64,000 nt of DNA from Fonsecaea monophora (lineage: Eukaryota; Ascomycota; Eurotiomycetes; Chaetothyriales; Herpotrichiellaceae), in the NCBI RefSeq assembly GCF_001642475.1, contig NW_019173950.1:186001-250000 (forward strand), read 5' to 3'. Below the pieces are notes generated by a model, which was given only the letters and a program-made list of their open reading frames with translations, was not told the origin of the DNA and searched no databases. Shown piece by piece: positions 11,182-20,507 of this stretch. Positions within the stretch are counted from its first letter, which is position 1, and every line of letters begins with the position of its first letter. Made by a program: the position numbers and the translations under genes.

Positions 11182-12816
11182 CTATGGGTCTGCTCGATGC
11201 TTGATAACCGATCCCATTCCTCCTCTCCGGCGGAGATTCGTGTAAGCAACGTCAAGTTCCAGCTCGATGTCGCATCTAACTTTCAGCTCACAGATATACG
11301 GCCAGGTGCACTTCTCACCTCGAGTACTCCATTTCTGCAGTTTCTCTGGGGTAGGAGTATCAAATGTGCTAAGGAGATCCCACAGTCCGAGTTGCGGTGT
11401 GATGGACAATTTTGACCAGGATGCGAGAGTTGGTACGACTTCATCCATCAAAACCCGCTGGAGAAAGGTTGGAAGCATCCCGAAGTGGTTCATCACCTGC
11501 AGCCAGTGCAGTAGTTCGTCCAAAACAAAGCGAACTAGGATACCGAGAGGTTGATGACGGTCGGCAAAGTTCTGCAGTTGAATAAAGGGAGCTATGTAGG
11601 GTCTGGACTGAGACACAATGAAATGATTGACGTTGAACAATTCGCCTATCCGTGTCAGCGGCGCTTCCGGGTGGACAGAGGCCTGTCGATGCAGATTACA
11701 GCCCTTCTCCGAGAAATCGGCAGCAAAATACAAAGTGATATCGCCTGTAGCACTCTTGCACAGTAAATGAACAGGAGCGTACATAGCTTTAGAGGTCGCT
11801 ATGGACGCCACCACTGCGGATCGGACGAGTACGTGAGGCGCCGTCAGGTAATTTAAGAGTTGCGGAGTTCCCGCCACCTCGGACATGGCGATGGTGATGT
11901 TCAGAATTCTTCCTGTTTTAGCGTACGCCTCTTCAAATGTGATATCCCCCAGATTGTCTCGCGTGCATTCGTGCAACACGTCGATGTCGAAGACGTGGTG
12001 GGAAGTTCGATAACGTTGGTAGCGTCGTTTGATGGTTGCGAGAAAGGAGGAGTTGAACCATGATACGGGACCAGTCGCAGCGCATCTTTCTTGAGAACGA
12101 AGGAAGGCATCCAGGTTGATGTTGTTGGCCTCCAGTACGCCAATCAAGTCTTCGTCTTTTGTCACGCATATATGCGCAGCAATCAGAGCTCCTGATGATG
12201 TCCCTGTAATGATCCGAGGAAGCAGCCGCTGTAGGTAAAGTGCTTTGACCACCCCAAGATGACACATACTGATCATAGCACCTCCCTGAAGCACCAGACT
12301 CGTACGTCCAAGGGCAGTCCGCATGTCAATGATAACTTGGCGCTTCTCTTGTGCTGGAACAACTGGAGCAACTCCATTGGTGAGGGCGTTCCGATCTGAG
12401 ATGTATGCGATACAGTGGCGCACTTCCGTCACATAGTCGTGGATCAGTCGTTTGGTCTGTATCTTTGATTTCCGATACAATGCAGGAGATAGAATGCGGC
12501 ACATGTTACGGGAGCTTTGTGCTCTCAGCAGGCTGCACAAGCCTCTCTCATCCCCCATCCGTCGACATCGTTCAAGGTCTCGCCTTAGTGTTCGAAGGAT
12601 GTGCCAGTCGTAGCTCGAGTGACGGTCCACAGTAACCCAGTTATCGACTCCATGAATAGCATCGTACTCGAACTGTCCAGCGTACCACGCCTCGTAGGTG
12701 TCAGGTGTCGTGTCACCGTTGATGTGCGGCTTGGTCCATGGTTCGATCCAGACTAAGAGAAACAGGTACCGAAGGATGCTCCATAGGCTCCTGAGGATGC
12801 TAGAAGGACCACTCAT
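11182..12816 (-). CDS. Patatin-like phospholipase/TAG-lipase family protein, probably inactive
   Basis: Single exon, 544 aa from the first ATG at 12816. The N-terminal region (WYAGQFEYDAIHGVDNWVT onward and the RRDLERCRRMGD segment) resembles the DUF3336 part of Tgl3/Tgl4/Tgl5-type triacylglycerol lipases of lipid droplets. The patatin core follows: glycine loop VLQGGAMISMCHLGVVKAL and nucleophile elbow GTSSG with Ser207. The helix ELFNVNHFIVSQSRPYIAPF is also family-typical. However, where the family carries the DG(S/G/A) of the Ser-Asp dyad shortly before PLTRI, this protein reads QASVHPEAPLTRI (Q378, A379). The catalytic Asp therefore appears lost while the frame stays open. It may be a degenerate paralogue or a non-enzymatic regulator. 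A sequencing error is less likely, since spacing is kept. Confidence 0.82.
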   Translation of the reverse strand: MSGPSSILRSLWSILRYLFLLVWIEPWTKPHINGDTTPDTYEAWYAGQFEYDAIHGVDNWVTVDRHSSYDWHILRTLRRDLERCRRMGDERGLCSLLRAQSSRNMCRILSPALYRKSKIQTKRLIHDYVTEVRHCIAYISDRNALTNGVAPVVPAQEKRQVIIDMRTALGRTSLVLQGGAMISMCHLGVVKALYLQRLLPRIITGTSSGALIAAHICVTKDEDLIGVLEANNINLDAFLRSQERCAATGPVSWFNSSFLATIKRRYQRYRTSHHVFDIDVLHECTRDNLGDITFEEAYAKTGRILNITIAMSEVAGTPQLLNYLTAPHVLVRSAVVASIATSKAMYAPVHLLCKSATGDITLYFAADFSEKGCNLHRQASVHPEAPLTRIGELFNVNHFIVSQSRPYIAPFIQLQNFADRHQPLGILVRFVLDELLHWLQVMNHFGMLPTFLQRVLMDEVVPTLASWSKLSITPQLGLWDLLSTFDTPTPEKLQKWSTRGEKCTWPYICELKVRCDIELELDVAYTNLRRRGGMGSVIKHRADP

Positions 12817-13427
12817 TCTTACAAAGCATTGCAGATATGAAGAGCCATGAAATTCCGCACTTTTCCGATGTCCGAAAAGGTGAATACTGGTATAGACAAT
12901 ATGAGATGTCAAAGATGACAAGAGTGGCTGAGTTGGTGAGTTGCGGATTCACGCAGGAAGAGCCTCGGTGACGCTGCTTTTATTGAATGATTCTCATTGT
13001 ATGCAGAGTTAGTGCCTTGGCAGTGACACCATAAAGCGGCCCTACTTTCACCCCTCTGTATATCTTGGGCTTCACCATTCAATCCTCAATCCAACATCTG
13101 CGTCTTCAAAAATTTCCTCAGAATGTATTCCCTCGACGAGCGGGTCCCGCTCATCTCCATTCCCGTCTGCTAGAAAATTCATGATTAACTAAAGTCCGTC
13201 TCGAGGGCCATCCAGTGGAACTGAGTGTTGCCGATATCGGCTTCGCAGGTTGATTCTCCAAATATTGTCATGGACATATAACAGATCCCAATCTCATATC
13301 CTGCTACTAAACTATTGGCATTCTTCAGAAGATCTAGCGGCGGCTAAAAAAGTACAGTGCTTCTTCGAACTCATACAGCCTCAATCAAGTGTGCTTCTTC
13401 TTCAAGCTCAAGAGTATCCGATACACA
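12817..13427. other. Divergent promoter region, patatin-like / methyltransferase
   Basis: About 0.6 kb with no convincing coding sequence; presumed promoters of the two flanking divergent genes. Confidence 0.55.
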
Positions 13428-14243
13428 ATGGCCAAAGAGCAAGCCGTCTACTCCCACGGCCATCACAGATCAGTGGTCGAAGATCACGCGCGTCGAACGG
13501 CCCAAGACTCAGCAGCATTTCTTCTTCCCCATATCCGCCCCAACCACACCATTCTTGATGTGGGCTGCGGTCCAGGTACCATCACTGCCGATCTGGCGAC
13601 CTTTGTCCCCGAGGGCAAGGTCATTGGTGTTGATGCTGTCGAGTCTGTGCTGGGACAGGCGTCCGAGTATGCCACGTCGAGAGGGGTGACGAATATTATA
13701 TTCCAAAAAGTCGATGCCAATGACTTACCGTTTGAGGACAACTCCTTTGACATCGTGTTTTGTCATCAGGTCCTGCAACACGTGAAAAATCCGGTGGCCA
13801 TATTGAAGGAGATGCGGAGAGTTGCCAAGCCTGGCGGTATCGTAGCTGCTCGAGAAGCCGACTACAAGTCGTTCGCTTGGTATCCAGAAACCCCTGAGAT
13901 CGCGCGGTGGGCAGAGCTCTATCAGAAAGTTGCAAAGACGAATGGAGGCGAACCCAATGCAGGGCGATATTGTCACGTCTGGGCAAAGCAAGCTGGTTTC
14001 TCCCCAGATGAGATCACCACTACATGGGATTGCTGGAGATTTGCTGGGCAGCGAGTGGCCCAGTTTGCTCAAAGTTGGACAGGGAGAATCTTACAGCCTG
14101 GATTTATGGGGACGGCAGTCCGAGAAGGATTTTCAACCGAAGATGAGATCAGGAACCTCTCTGAAGCCTGGAAGAGATGGGGCGAGGACGAGGATGCTTT
14201 CCTTGCCATTCCCAGTGGAGAAATCTTGTGTCGTAAGACATAG
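13428..14243 (+). CDS. SAM-dependent methyltransferase, UbiE/COQ5-like
   Basis: Single exon, 271 aa from ATG at 13428 (MAKEQAVYSHG). An open frame extends upstream, but the MAKEQ start fits the family length. DVGCGPG at 44-50 is motif I, VIGVDAVESVL the ribose-binding acidic loop, FDIVFCHQVLQHVKNP motif II and AKPGGIVAAREAD motif III. Methyltransf_11-type enzymes of this size methylate small molecules in the cytosol. It lies 530 bp upstream of the questin-oxidase-like gene on the same strand, a pairing common among tailoring enzymes of polyketide pathways. No synthase is present in the window, so a role in secondary metabolism is only an inference. Confidence 0.84.
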   Translation: MAKEQAVYSHGHHRSVVEDHARRTAQDSAAFLLPHIRPNHTILDVGCGPGTITADLATFVPEGKVIGVDAVESVLGQASEYATSRGVTNIIFQKVDANDLPFEDNSFDIVFCHQVLQHVKNPVAILKEMRRVAKPGGIVAAREADYKSFAWYPETPEIARWAELYQKVAKTNGGEPNAGRYCHVWAKQAGFSPDEITTTWDCWRFAGQRVAQFAQSWTGRILQPGFMGTAVREGFSTEDEIRNLSEAWKRWGEDEDAFLAIPSGEILCRKT

Positions 14244-14773
14244 CGGGATGGACAACGCCCGGAAAAGGAGGAAATGCAGCTGGTGATATTGGATCCGACT
14301 TGCGATGTCCTGTCCAATCACAACTTCTATGTATAAGGAATCTATCTCTCTTCGTGAGGACATGGGTTTGGTGATTGAGCGGGAGTATCTTTCTTTCATG
14401 TATTCCCCTGGTAACCAACAGGATCCTCCCTTCAACGCTGGCAAATATCCAGCCCCAACCACATTGGTTCATGTTATAAATCAGCAACCAGAATGAGGAG
14501 AAGCTCGTGCCATGCCCCTCACATCCACCAGATGTCGCCATTGCCTCTGCTACGGGCCAGGGGAGAGATGCTTGACATCACATGCCTACAGCAGCTCAAA
14601 TAGTCATGATGGTGTCTCGCTAACTGCTTGGCTGTGCGTGTAGACTTGATCCAGCGACCATTGCCTCTTGTCCATTTGGCCGTACCATACATAAAGCATC
14701 CACCTTCCTCTACATTTCGCCTGCATTCCATTAAGCCTGAACCTGGGGAAAGTATACACCAACCTCCAACAAA
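14244..14773. other. Intergenic, promoter of questin-oxidase-like gene
   Basis: About 0.5 kb, no coding feature recognised. Confidence 0.5.
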
Positions 14774-16213
14774 ATGGCAACAGTAACCAAGATCAGCCTC
14801 TCTACCCATGTGCAGGCCATCGTCCGTGTCAAGGTCTTGGACCAAGAAGCCACAGACACGACCAGCTCTCTCCTCAACCACAACCACACTACACACGACA
14901 TCCTCTTCGACGAGGTCGGTCGCCACAACCACATCGTCCACCACGCCCTCGCTGCATTCGCCTTGGGAGCCGACGCAGAGACATTGAAAAAGCAGTATGA
15001 AAAGAACGCATCGTACCAACGGCCCCCTCCACCAGCAGACGAAAATGTCCTCGGGTCCCTGGATAGTGACCCTCAGGTGTTTCTGGACACCATGACCAGG
15101 CCGGAGAACTACTCGACTTTCCTGGCGTATTTTACGCAAAAACTCTCGTCGGCATCGATCCCCGACGTTCTCAACGAGTACGTCTTCTCCGACACCGAAC
15201 CGGCCAAGACCATCTTCAACCGCTTCTTCGCGGGATACTATCACCCTTTTATCCACCTAGGATACGGCGTGGAGTTCAACCAGCCGGCGATCGTGGCCGA
15301 GGCGCTGGCCCAGGCGTGCGTGCATTCAACGTACTTGGACGCCTTTTTCGAGCTCACTGCGAAAGGCGCGGAGGATGAGACGCCAGACACGATGGTGAAT
15401 CTGCTGGACAAGGTCCACGGCGACGCCAAAGTCTCGACAGCGGCGCACTGGGACGATGGACAAAAGGTCCGTGACGGCGTTCTAGCCCGTGCCAAAGCTG
15501 AAATGGTCGCCTACGCCGCGCAGTGGCAGGTCCCGCCTCCCTACAGCCAGGAGCGCCTGGAACGAGCCGCGGCCGAGGTGATCAACGCGGACGCATACCT
15601 GACGGGCTCGGCGCAGAACCCGCCCAAGGTCGTCAAGATGGACTTCTTCTACATGCACGCCGTCAACTCGAGCATCTTCCTCAGCGTCTTCCTCGCGCAG
15701 GACTGGATCACCCCACAGATCAAGGCCAAGCTGGTCGAGTGGAAGGGCCGGCTCGATCTAGCGCTGTACGCGTCGCGGAGGGCGCCGAAGCTCCTCCTCG
15801 ATGAGATCGCGAACTATCCCCCCGACGGCACGGAAGTACTTGGCTGGGACGAAATATACAGCGTGGCGAGTCCGTTCATGGATGACGGGCACACGGCGAA
15901 ATTCATCCGCGCGTTGGCGAATGGAGAGAGGGTGTGCGCTCCCTTTGAGAATGATATCCGCAAGTCATCGTCTAGCGAGATTAATGGACACGTCAACGGA
16001 CACGCGAGCGGCGTGGGCTTGGAAGCTAATCAAGAGAACACGCCCGACGACGTATGGAAGATCAAAAGAGACATGTGGCGGCGACTAGCTATGATGGTGC
16101 TGGACAGCGTCCAACCCGAATACGGTGAGAGGTGGGCGAGAAGCGTGGGATTCGCAGAGGCGTGGAAGGACTATGGGCTGAGGAAAGATTCATCCCGAAG
16201 CAAAGACGCCTAA
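14774..16213 (+). CDS. Questin oxidase-like / AflY-family oxidoreductase
   Basis: Single exon, 479 aa, ATG in an AAAATGG context. The HNHIVHHALAAFALGA segment, the NYSTFLAYFTQKL block and the GYYHPFIHLGYGVEF motif near residue 160 match the DUF4243 questin oxidase family, which includes fungal enzymes for anthraquinone ring opening and the aflatoxin protein AflY. Those enzymes are thought to catalyse Baeyer-Villiger-type ring cleavage of aromatic polyketides, although many homologues lie outside clusters and are uncharacterised. Conserved histidines are dense in the first half. A low-complexity NGHVNGHASG linker sits near residue 405. Family assignment is firm; substrate is unknown. Confidence 0.83.
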   Translation: MATVTKISLSTHVQAIVRVKVLDQEATDTTSSLLNHNHTTHDILFDEVGRHNHIVHHALAAFALGADAETLKKQYEKNASYQRPPPPADENVLGSLDSDPQVFLDTMTRPENYSTFLAYFTQKLSSASIPDVLNEYVFSDTEPAKTIFNRFFAGYYHPFIHLGYGVEFNQPAIVAEALAQACVHSTYLDAFFELTAKGAEDETPDTMVNLLDKVHGDAKVSTAAHWDDGQKVRDGVLARAKAEMVAYAAQWQVPPPYSQERLERAAAEVINADAYLTGSAQNPPKVVKMDFFYMHAVNSSIFLSVFLAQDWITPQIKAKLVEWKGRLDLALYASRRAPKLLLDEIANYPPDGTEVLGWDEIYSVASPFMDDGHTAKFIRALANGERVCAPFENDIRKSSSSEINGHVNGHASGVGLEANQENTPDDVWKIKRDMWRRLAMMVLDSVQPEYGERWARSVGFAEAWKDYGLRKDSSRSKDA

Positions 16214-17206
16214 TGCGTAGGTCATGTTGTATCTTATAAAAAACTATAGTCGGTCTTGAACACGCACAACCCCCAAGCACTTGATCCCCTTGTCCTGTCT
16301 CTCCACAATGTACCATACCTGATGATTCCAGCTGTCAAGCGACTACTTACCTAGACCATAAAATACAATCCCGCAAACGTGGAAATGCTGTGCGCCGCTA
16401 CTGATGTCCATCTCAATCACTGGGACACACAGAGGGCAGGCCCGTCAATACTTAGCTTGCCCTTGCCTAGACACCTGCCAGCGAGTATTAGCAACATAGT
16501 TTACTTTGGCCCAAAAGCGGTTAGTCAAGAACCCAAAACAGTTAGTGTTGTACCGAAGTATCTACCTATTTTGTACCAAGTCTACGAGTAAAACACAGAA
16601 TACCCGCTATTAGATCCAGCCCAAATCTGTCCCAGTAGGATGAACCGAGATTCAAGATAAGAGGGCATCAAGAAAAGAAACCATGGAGACCTCGAGGGGT
16701 TCGACAAACACACCATCACCCACGGACCTTTTCTACCTATTTACGAGTTACTTAAGCTTCTTCACTCCAGCATGCCCCTCCGCTTCGTTACTCACTGGTT
16801 CCAAAGAATTAATATATATATTTTCGACCAGTCCAAAAAAACCCAAACCCGACCTGCGCTTTAAAGACATTTCCAGCTCTTGTCCTCTTCGTTTGTCACC
16901 GTTAGAACCTCAAGGATTCCGCCATACCTGTCCAGCTCACCAGATATCAACACGTCTAATATACAAAGGGTCTCATCGGCCAGGTTCCATTTCTCAAAGA
17001 CCCTTAGTCTCCCGCGAATGAATGACTTGGGCCGCATCGGCACCATCCTCCTCACATTACCGCGGTTGTGACCTTCTTGTTCCCCGGGCTTCCCAAGAAA
17101 TAAACGGCTCGTCGGTTTTCTTGCTGTGTATCAAATTATAATGTACATTGTCGCCGCCTCTCAATCCAGATATCCCTCCCTCAGTTCGTTTTGTGTCACC
17201 GTGCAC
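16214..17206. other. Convergent intergenic region
   Basis: About 1 kb between the 3' ends of the questin-oxidase-like gene and sec2. No conserved coding sequence seen; probably 3' UTRs and spacer. Confidence 0.55.
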
Positions 17207-19318
17207 TTAATGTAGGGTGTTCACTTGGGCTTCCCAGAACCCCTGCGGCAGCCTGGGAATATTAATCTTTGGGAATGAAATCCCTCCGCCAGTACTGGAC
17301 TCCCTCTTTGGGAGGCTCTTAGGCGGCGAGGGTGTCGAGGGCGGTGTCGTCGAGTGTTGTCGACCGCCAATACTTATTCGCTTGTTTTCGCGGATGTTGT
17401 CAAACGTAGTTAGACTCTCGTCCAAGCCTTCTTGAAGTTGGAGGCGTGCGGCCTTTTCCTCGGCAGATTCAGCCTCGACTTCGTCCGTGCCCGGTGTTGA
17501 GTGCTGAGAGCTATCCGTTGCTATAGTTCTTGCGTGTTGTAGTGAAGTACCGTCCTCCTCATTTCCATCTGGGGTGTGGCCTTCTAGTTCCGCGTCCATT
17601 TTTGCATCGTCTATTGGGGTTTGTTTTGGTGTAGGGATGAATGCAGGCACCACACCTCCCGCCATTCTCGCCCAGAACAAGCGCTCTCTTAGCCGCACCA
17701 ATTCTTCCCACGCATCTTCTTCATCCTTCTTGTCACCAACCTTGACTACTCCCTCCCGGACCATGCGTACATAGGCGACCAGATCACCCACGCCACGCAC
17801 CTTTTCCAAGCATAGGGTGCAAATGCACCATCTGGTAGCGCTTTCTCCCTCGCGTACACGCATGGCGTGGGTTCGAGGGTTTTCTCCTTGTTTCCTATTC
17901 TCCCCACACAGCGCGCAAGGCGTGTATTTCCCGTAGAGCTTGATGGATGCTTCGGGAATTGGCTCAACAATCAGAGTCGAATCGGCCATGGCGGCAAGAA
18001 TGCTGCGTCGATTTAACCAAGAAAGGGTCGGTGAAAGGTCAAGACGAAGAGTCGGCTCGATGTCTTCGACCAGGATACGCTTGAAAAAGCGGGTTTCTCT
18101 CAGCGGGACAGGCCCTTTGGCATCTGGATTGGGACTAAATGATCCTGGAATATTCGGAGAATTGGCCAGTTTCGACGTTGCTGGCTGAGAGATCTGTGAC
18201 AAATTTGGTTGCGAGTGATTACTCAGTGAACCGAGACCTACCACATTTAACCCGCCATAGGACCCAGAACCTGCTCTGGACGGGGCATGGGAAGGATTGT
18301 GCGACCGGAAATGGGACGTTTGTACTAGATTCCTGAAGTCCTCGTACGCTGGAATATCTGTCCGACATAGTGGTTTGACGAGGTGTGTCAGAGTTGTAGA
18401 AGGGCTCGGAGCGAGTTCTCCGTGCTCGAGAGTGACAGGAGATAGGTTCATTGCTTCAAGGAGGCGGGCAAGATCACCACCTTCTCTCGTGACGCCGGGG
18501 CTTGAAGGTGCGATTGACACCCGTGGAGAATCAAGTTCCCTTCTGTAGTCTGAAGCTGGACCGATCTGCTGCATCAGAGTTTTCAACTCCGCCAGTTGCT
18601 CCGTCTGAGAGGCTATCAAAGCCTCGCCGTCCTTAATCTGATCGCGAAGCTGCTGATTCTTCTTCTCAATAGCATCCCGATCTCGGTTAGCGGTAGCCAC
18701 CATCTTGTTCGCTTCATCGAATAATGAGGCTGTCAGAGTTTCCAGCTCCGACTCAATTCCTCGCTTTTCTTGAAGGACCTGCGCCCTTTGTTTCTTCTCC
18801 TCAACCAACTCCGCTGTAAGCTTATCTTTCTGTTCATCGACCTTTTCCTTTGGCAGTAAATCTCCCCGCGAGATCTTTTCTTCATATGCTTTGGCCTCTG
18901 CCTCTAACTTCGCGATGCGTGCTCTTGAGGCTTCCAACTCTTGTCTCGTCTGGGCAAGGGTATCGTCCAGGGTAGTTTGATGGTTGATCGCACTGATGAG
19001 TTTGTCACTTAGTGCGGCCACTTCGGCGTTGACATCGGGATGTTTTGAGGGGGTTGAGTTGGACCTAGAGAGGTTCGACGTATTTGCATGCCTCGGGTCC
19101 GCAATGGTCCGGAAGGAGTTGTCTGGGGAGGCCCCCTGGGGTTGCGGTGGCTCGGGAGGAGAAGATTCGACAGTTGCCATTGTTCGCAGACTAGAAGCGG
19201 ACTGCGCTTTGGAAACGTGTTTGGGTGGTGTGCTCATGGGTGGCCCCAACGATATCGAGCGCGAATGGGTTGGCAAACCAGCTCCTAAGAAGGCGCCATG
19301 ATGTGCCCAAGCATTCAT
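17207..19318 (-). CDS. sec2: Rab GDP/GTP exchange factor Sec2
   Basis: Single exon, 703 aa. Residues about 97-245 form one long uninterrupted coiled coil (TRQELEASRARIAKLEAEAKAYEE onward, then NQQLRDQIKDGEALI), the Sec2p domain that opens the Rab GTPase Sec4. The middle contains LARLLEAMNLSPVTLEHG, a HLVKPLCRTDIPAYEDF block and FKRILVEDIEPTLRLD, then CALCGENRK and CICTLCLEKVRGVGD, Cys pairs that look like a treble-clef-like element seen in fungal Sec2 homologues. Both ends are Ser/Pro-rich and probably phosphorylated. Sec2 acts on post-Golgi secretory vesicles in polarised growth. Two in-frame ATGs lie shortly downstream of the chosen start, so the N-terminus is uncertain by up to 46 residues. 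It is divergent from the PDCD5 homologue. Confidence 0.9.
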   Translation of the reverse strand: MNAWAHHGAFLGAGLPTHSRSISLGPPMSTPPKHVSKAQSASSLRTMATVESSPPEPPQPQGASPDNSFRTIADPRHANTSNLSRSNSTPSKHPDVNAEVAALSDKLISAINHQTTLDDTLAQTRQELEASRARIAKLEAEAKAYEEKISRGDLLPKEKVDEQKDKLTAELVEEKKQRAQVLQEKRGIESELETLTASLFDEANKMVATANRDRDAIEKKNQQLRDQIKDGEALIASQTEQLAELKTLMQQIGPASDYRRELDSPRVSIAPSSPGVTREGGDLARLLEAMNLSPVTLEHGELAPSPSTTLTHLVKPLCRTDIPAYEDFRNLVQTSHFRSHNPSHAPSRAGSGSYGGLNVVGLGSLSNHSQPNLSQISQPATSKLANSPNIPGSFSPNPDAKGPVPLRETRFFKRILVEDIEPTLRLDLSPTLSWLNRRSILAAMADSTLIVEPIPEASIKLYGKYTPCALCGENRKQGENPRTHAMRVREGESATRWCICTLCLEKVRGVGDLVAYVRMVREGVVKVGDKKDEEDAWEELVRLRERLFWARMAGGVVPAFIPTPKQTPIDDAKMDAELEGHTPDGNEEDGTSLQHARTIATDSSQHSTPGTDEVEAESAEEKAARLQLQEGLDESLTTFDNIRENKRISIGGRQHSTTPPSTPSPPKSLPKRESSTGGGISFPKINIPRLPQGFWEAQVNTLH

Positions 19319-19753
19319 ATTCCTTTTATGGAAGAGAAATGAGAGTGATCTGATTCATGCAACTGTCGTGTAAGGCATGCTGAGTGCCGCTGGATGCGTT
19401 GAGCAAGCTGCACGACAATGGAAGCACAGCGCAGGCGAGCTGACGCGATATGCGGCTGGTGGTTCAACTGGATGAAAAGTTACAACACCTGAAAAGTAGG
19501 TGTCTCAAGCCAAAGGCGAGATCGGACCAGAGCGAGGTGATCTGGGATGGATCTTCGGATGGCTCGTGGACGACGTAGGAGCCGAACTATTTAACTCCCG
19601 GAAGGTCCTCGAGGGTTGCTACCGGCCAGATGATGAGATGGGCGTCTCCCTCTCGGTTAGTGCCCGGGTTCAGAAACGGGATGGCACAGCACCACAGCTC
19701 TGAGTAGGTGTGCCGCGTCATAATTAAGCGGAGGGATTTGGGCGGGTTTGGGT

Positions 19754-19779
19754 GTTTGTGGCGCGTGGGCGCCACAAAC
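19754..19779. repeat. Perfect 11-bp inverted repeat with 4-nt loop
   Basis: Arms 19754-19764 (GTTTGTGGCGC) and 19769-19779 (GCGCCACAAAC) are exact reverse complements around GTGG. It lies in the sec2/PDCD5 bidirectional promoter and could be a dimeric transcription-factor site or hairpin. Confidence 0.75.
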
Positions 19780-19788
19780 GCTCGCATG

Positions 19789-19806
19789 GCTCGTTAGTTA
19801 ACGAGC
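19789..19806. repeat. Perfect 8-bp inverted repeat with 2-nt spacer
   Basis: Arms 19789-19796 (GCTCGTTA) and 19799-19806 (TAACGAGC) are exact reverse complements around GT, starting 10 bp after the first palindrome. Confidence 0.75.
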
Positions 19807-19914
19807 AGGCCGCTTCTAGCAACCCTCTGGAGATACTGCCCCGCCGCTCGCCATTCTGCGACTTTCTTCTGAAAGTCTTTTTCTTCTATTCATGCGTTTG
19901 CATGCCCTGCAACG

Positions 19915-20441
19915 ATGGCAGACGACGATTTAGCACAGGTATGCTACCTGAGGTGTCGTTCAATTCAATTGATTCGCTAACAAGCACAGATCAGAGCAGC
20001 GCGTCTTGCACAACTCAAACAACAACAAGGCAGAGGAGGGTCAAGTGACAACGGCGATGATGAAGAGAAAAGAAGGTCAGGATGAACTTTCACCTTTGCC
20101 TATTGTACCATGACAAAGCACTGATAAATAGTTATAGGAAACAAGAATCGGAGGCCCGATCCCTCATGCTGTCCCAGATCCTCGAACCAGAAGCCGCGGA
20201 CCGACTGGGGAGAATCCGCATGGTCAAAGAGTCACGCGCCACAGATGTCGAGAACAGGCTGATTATGCTCGCACGGTCAGGTCAACTACGACAAAAGGTT
20301 ACTGAAGATCAATTAAAAGAGATGCTTGCCAGTCTCTCTGAGCATGAGAAGCAAACGGGTCACACCATGGAGAGCGTGAAGGTGGTTCGGAGAGGTGGAT
20401 GGGACGACGATGATTTGGATGACCTCCTCAAGGAGGTGTAG
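19915..20441 (+). CDS. PDCD5-family DNA-binding protein (TFAR19)
   Basis: Three exons (19915-19938, 19990-20075, 20138-20441) encode 137 aa. The 24-nt first exon encodes MADDDLAQ and splices in phase 0 to IRAARLAQLKQQQ. The core triple-helix region (RSLMLSQILEPEAADRLGRIRMV, then RLIMLARSGQLRQKVTEDQLKEML) and the basic-to-acidic VVRRGGWDDDDLDDL tail are diagnostic of PDCD5/TFAR19. In fungi this small protein is mostly cytosolic or nuclear and linked to chaperonin binding and stress or cell-death responses. Its 3' end lies 66 bp from the convergent coq4 gene. Confidence 0.92.
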
Positions 20442-20507
20442 TTGCAAGAGGGGGAAACTGTTTTGACACATTTGTATGATACCCCGCGACGAACATTGCT
20501 TTACGCA

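Larger units (their letters stand above)
19319..19914. promoter_or_regulatory. Bidirectional promoter, sec2 / PDCD5 homologue
   Basis: About 0.6 kb between two divergent housekeeping genes, no coding sequence. It contains two adjacent perfect palindromes, listed separately, 109-161 bp upstream of the PDCD5-homologue ATG. Confidence 0.6.

Noticed and set aside
12817..12921. Longer N-terminus of the patatin-like protein
   Set aside because: The extension begins with TTG and contains no ATG until 12816.
14519..15256. 245-aa minus-strand open frame
   Set aside because: Antisense to the questin-oxidase-like gene, Cys/Val/Arg-rich shadow composition, no conserved block.
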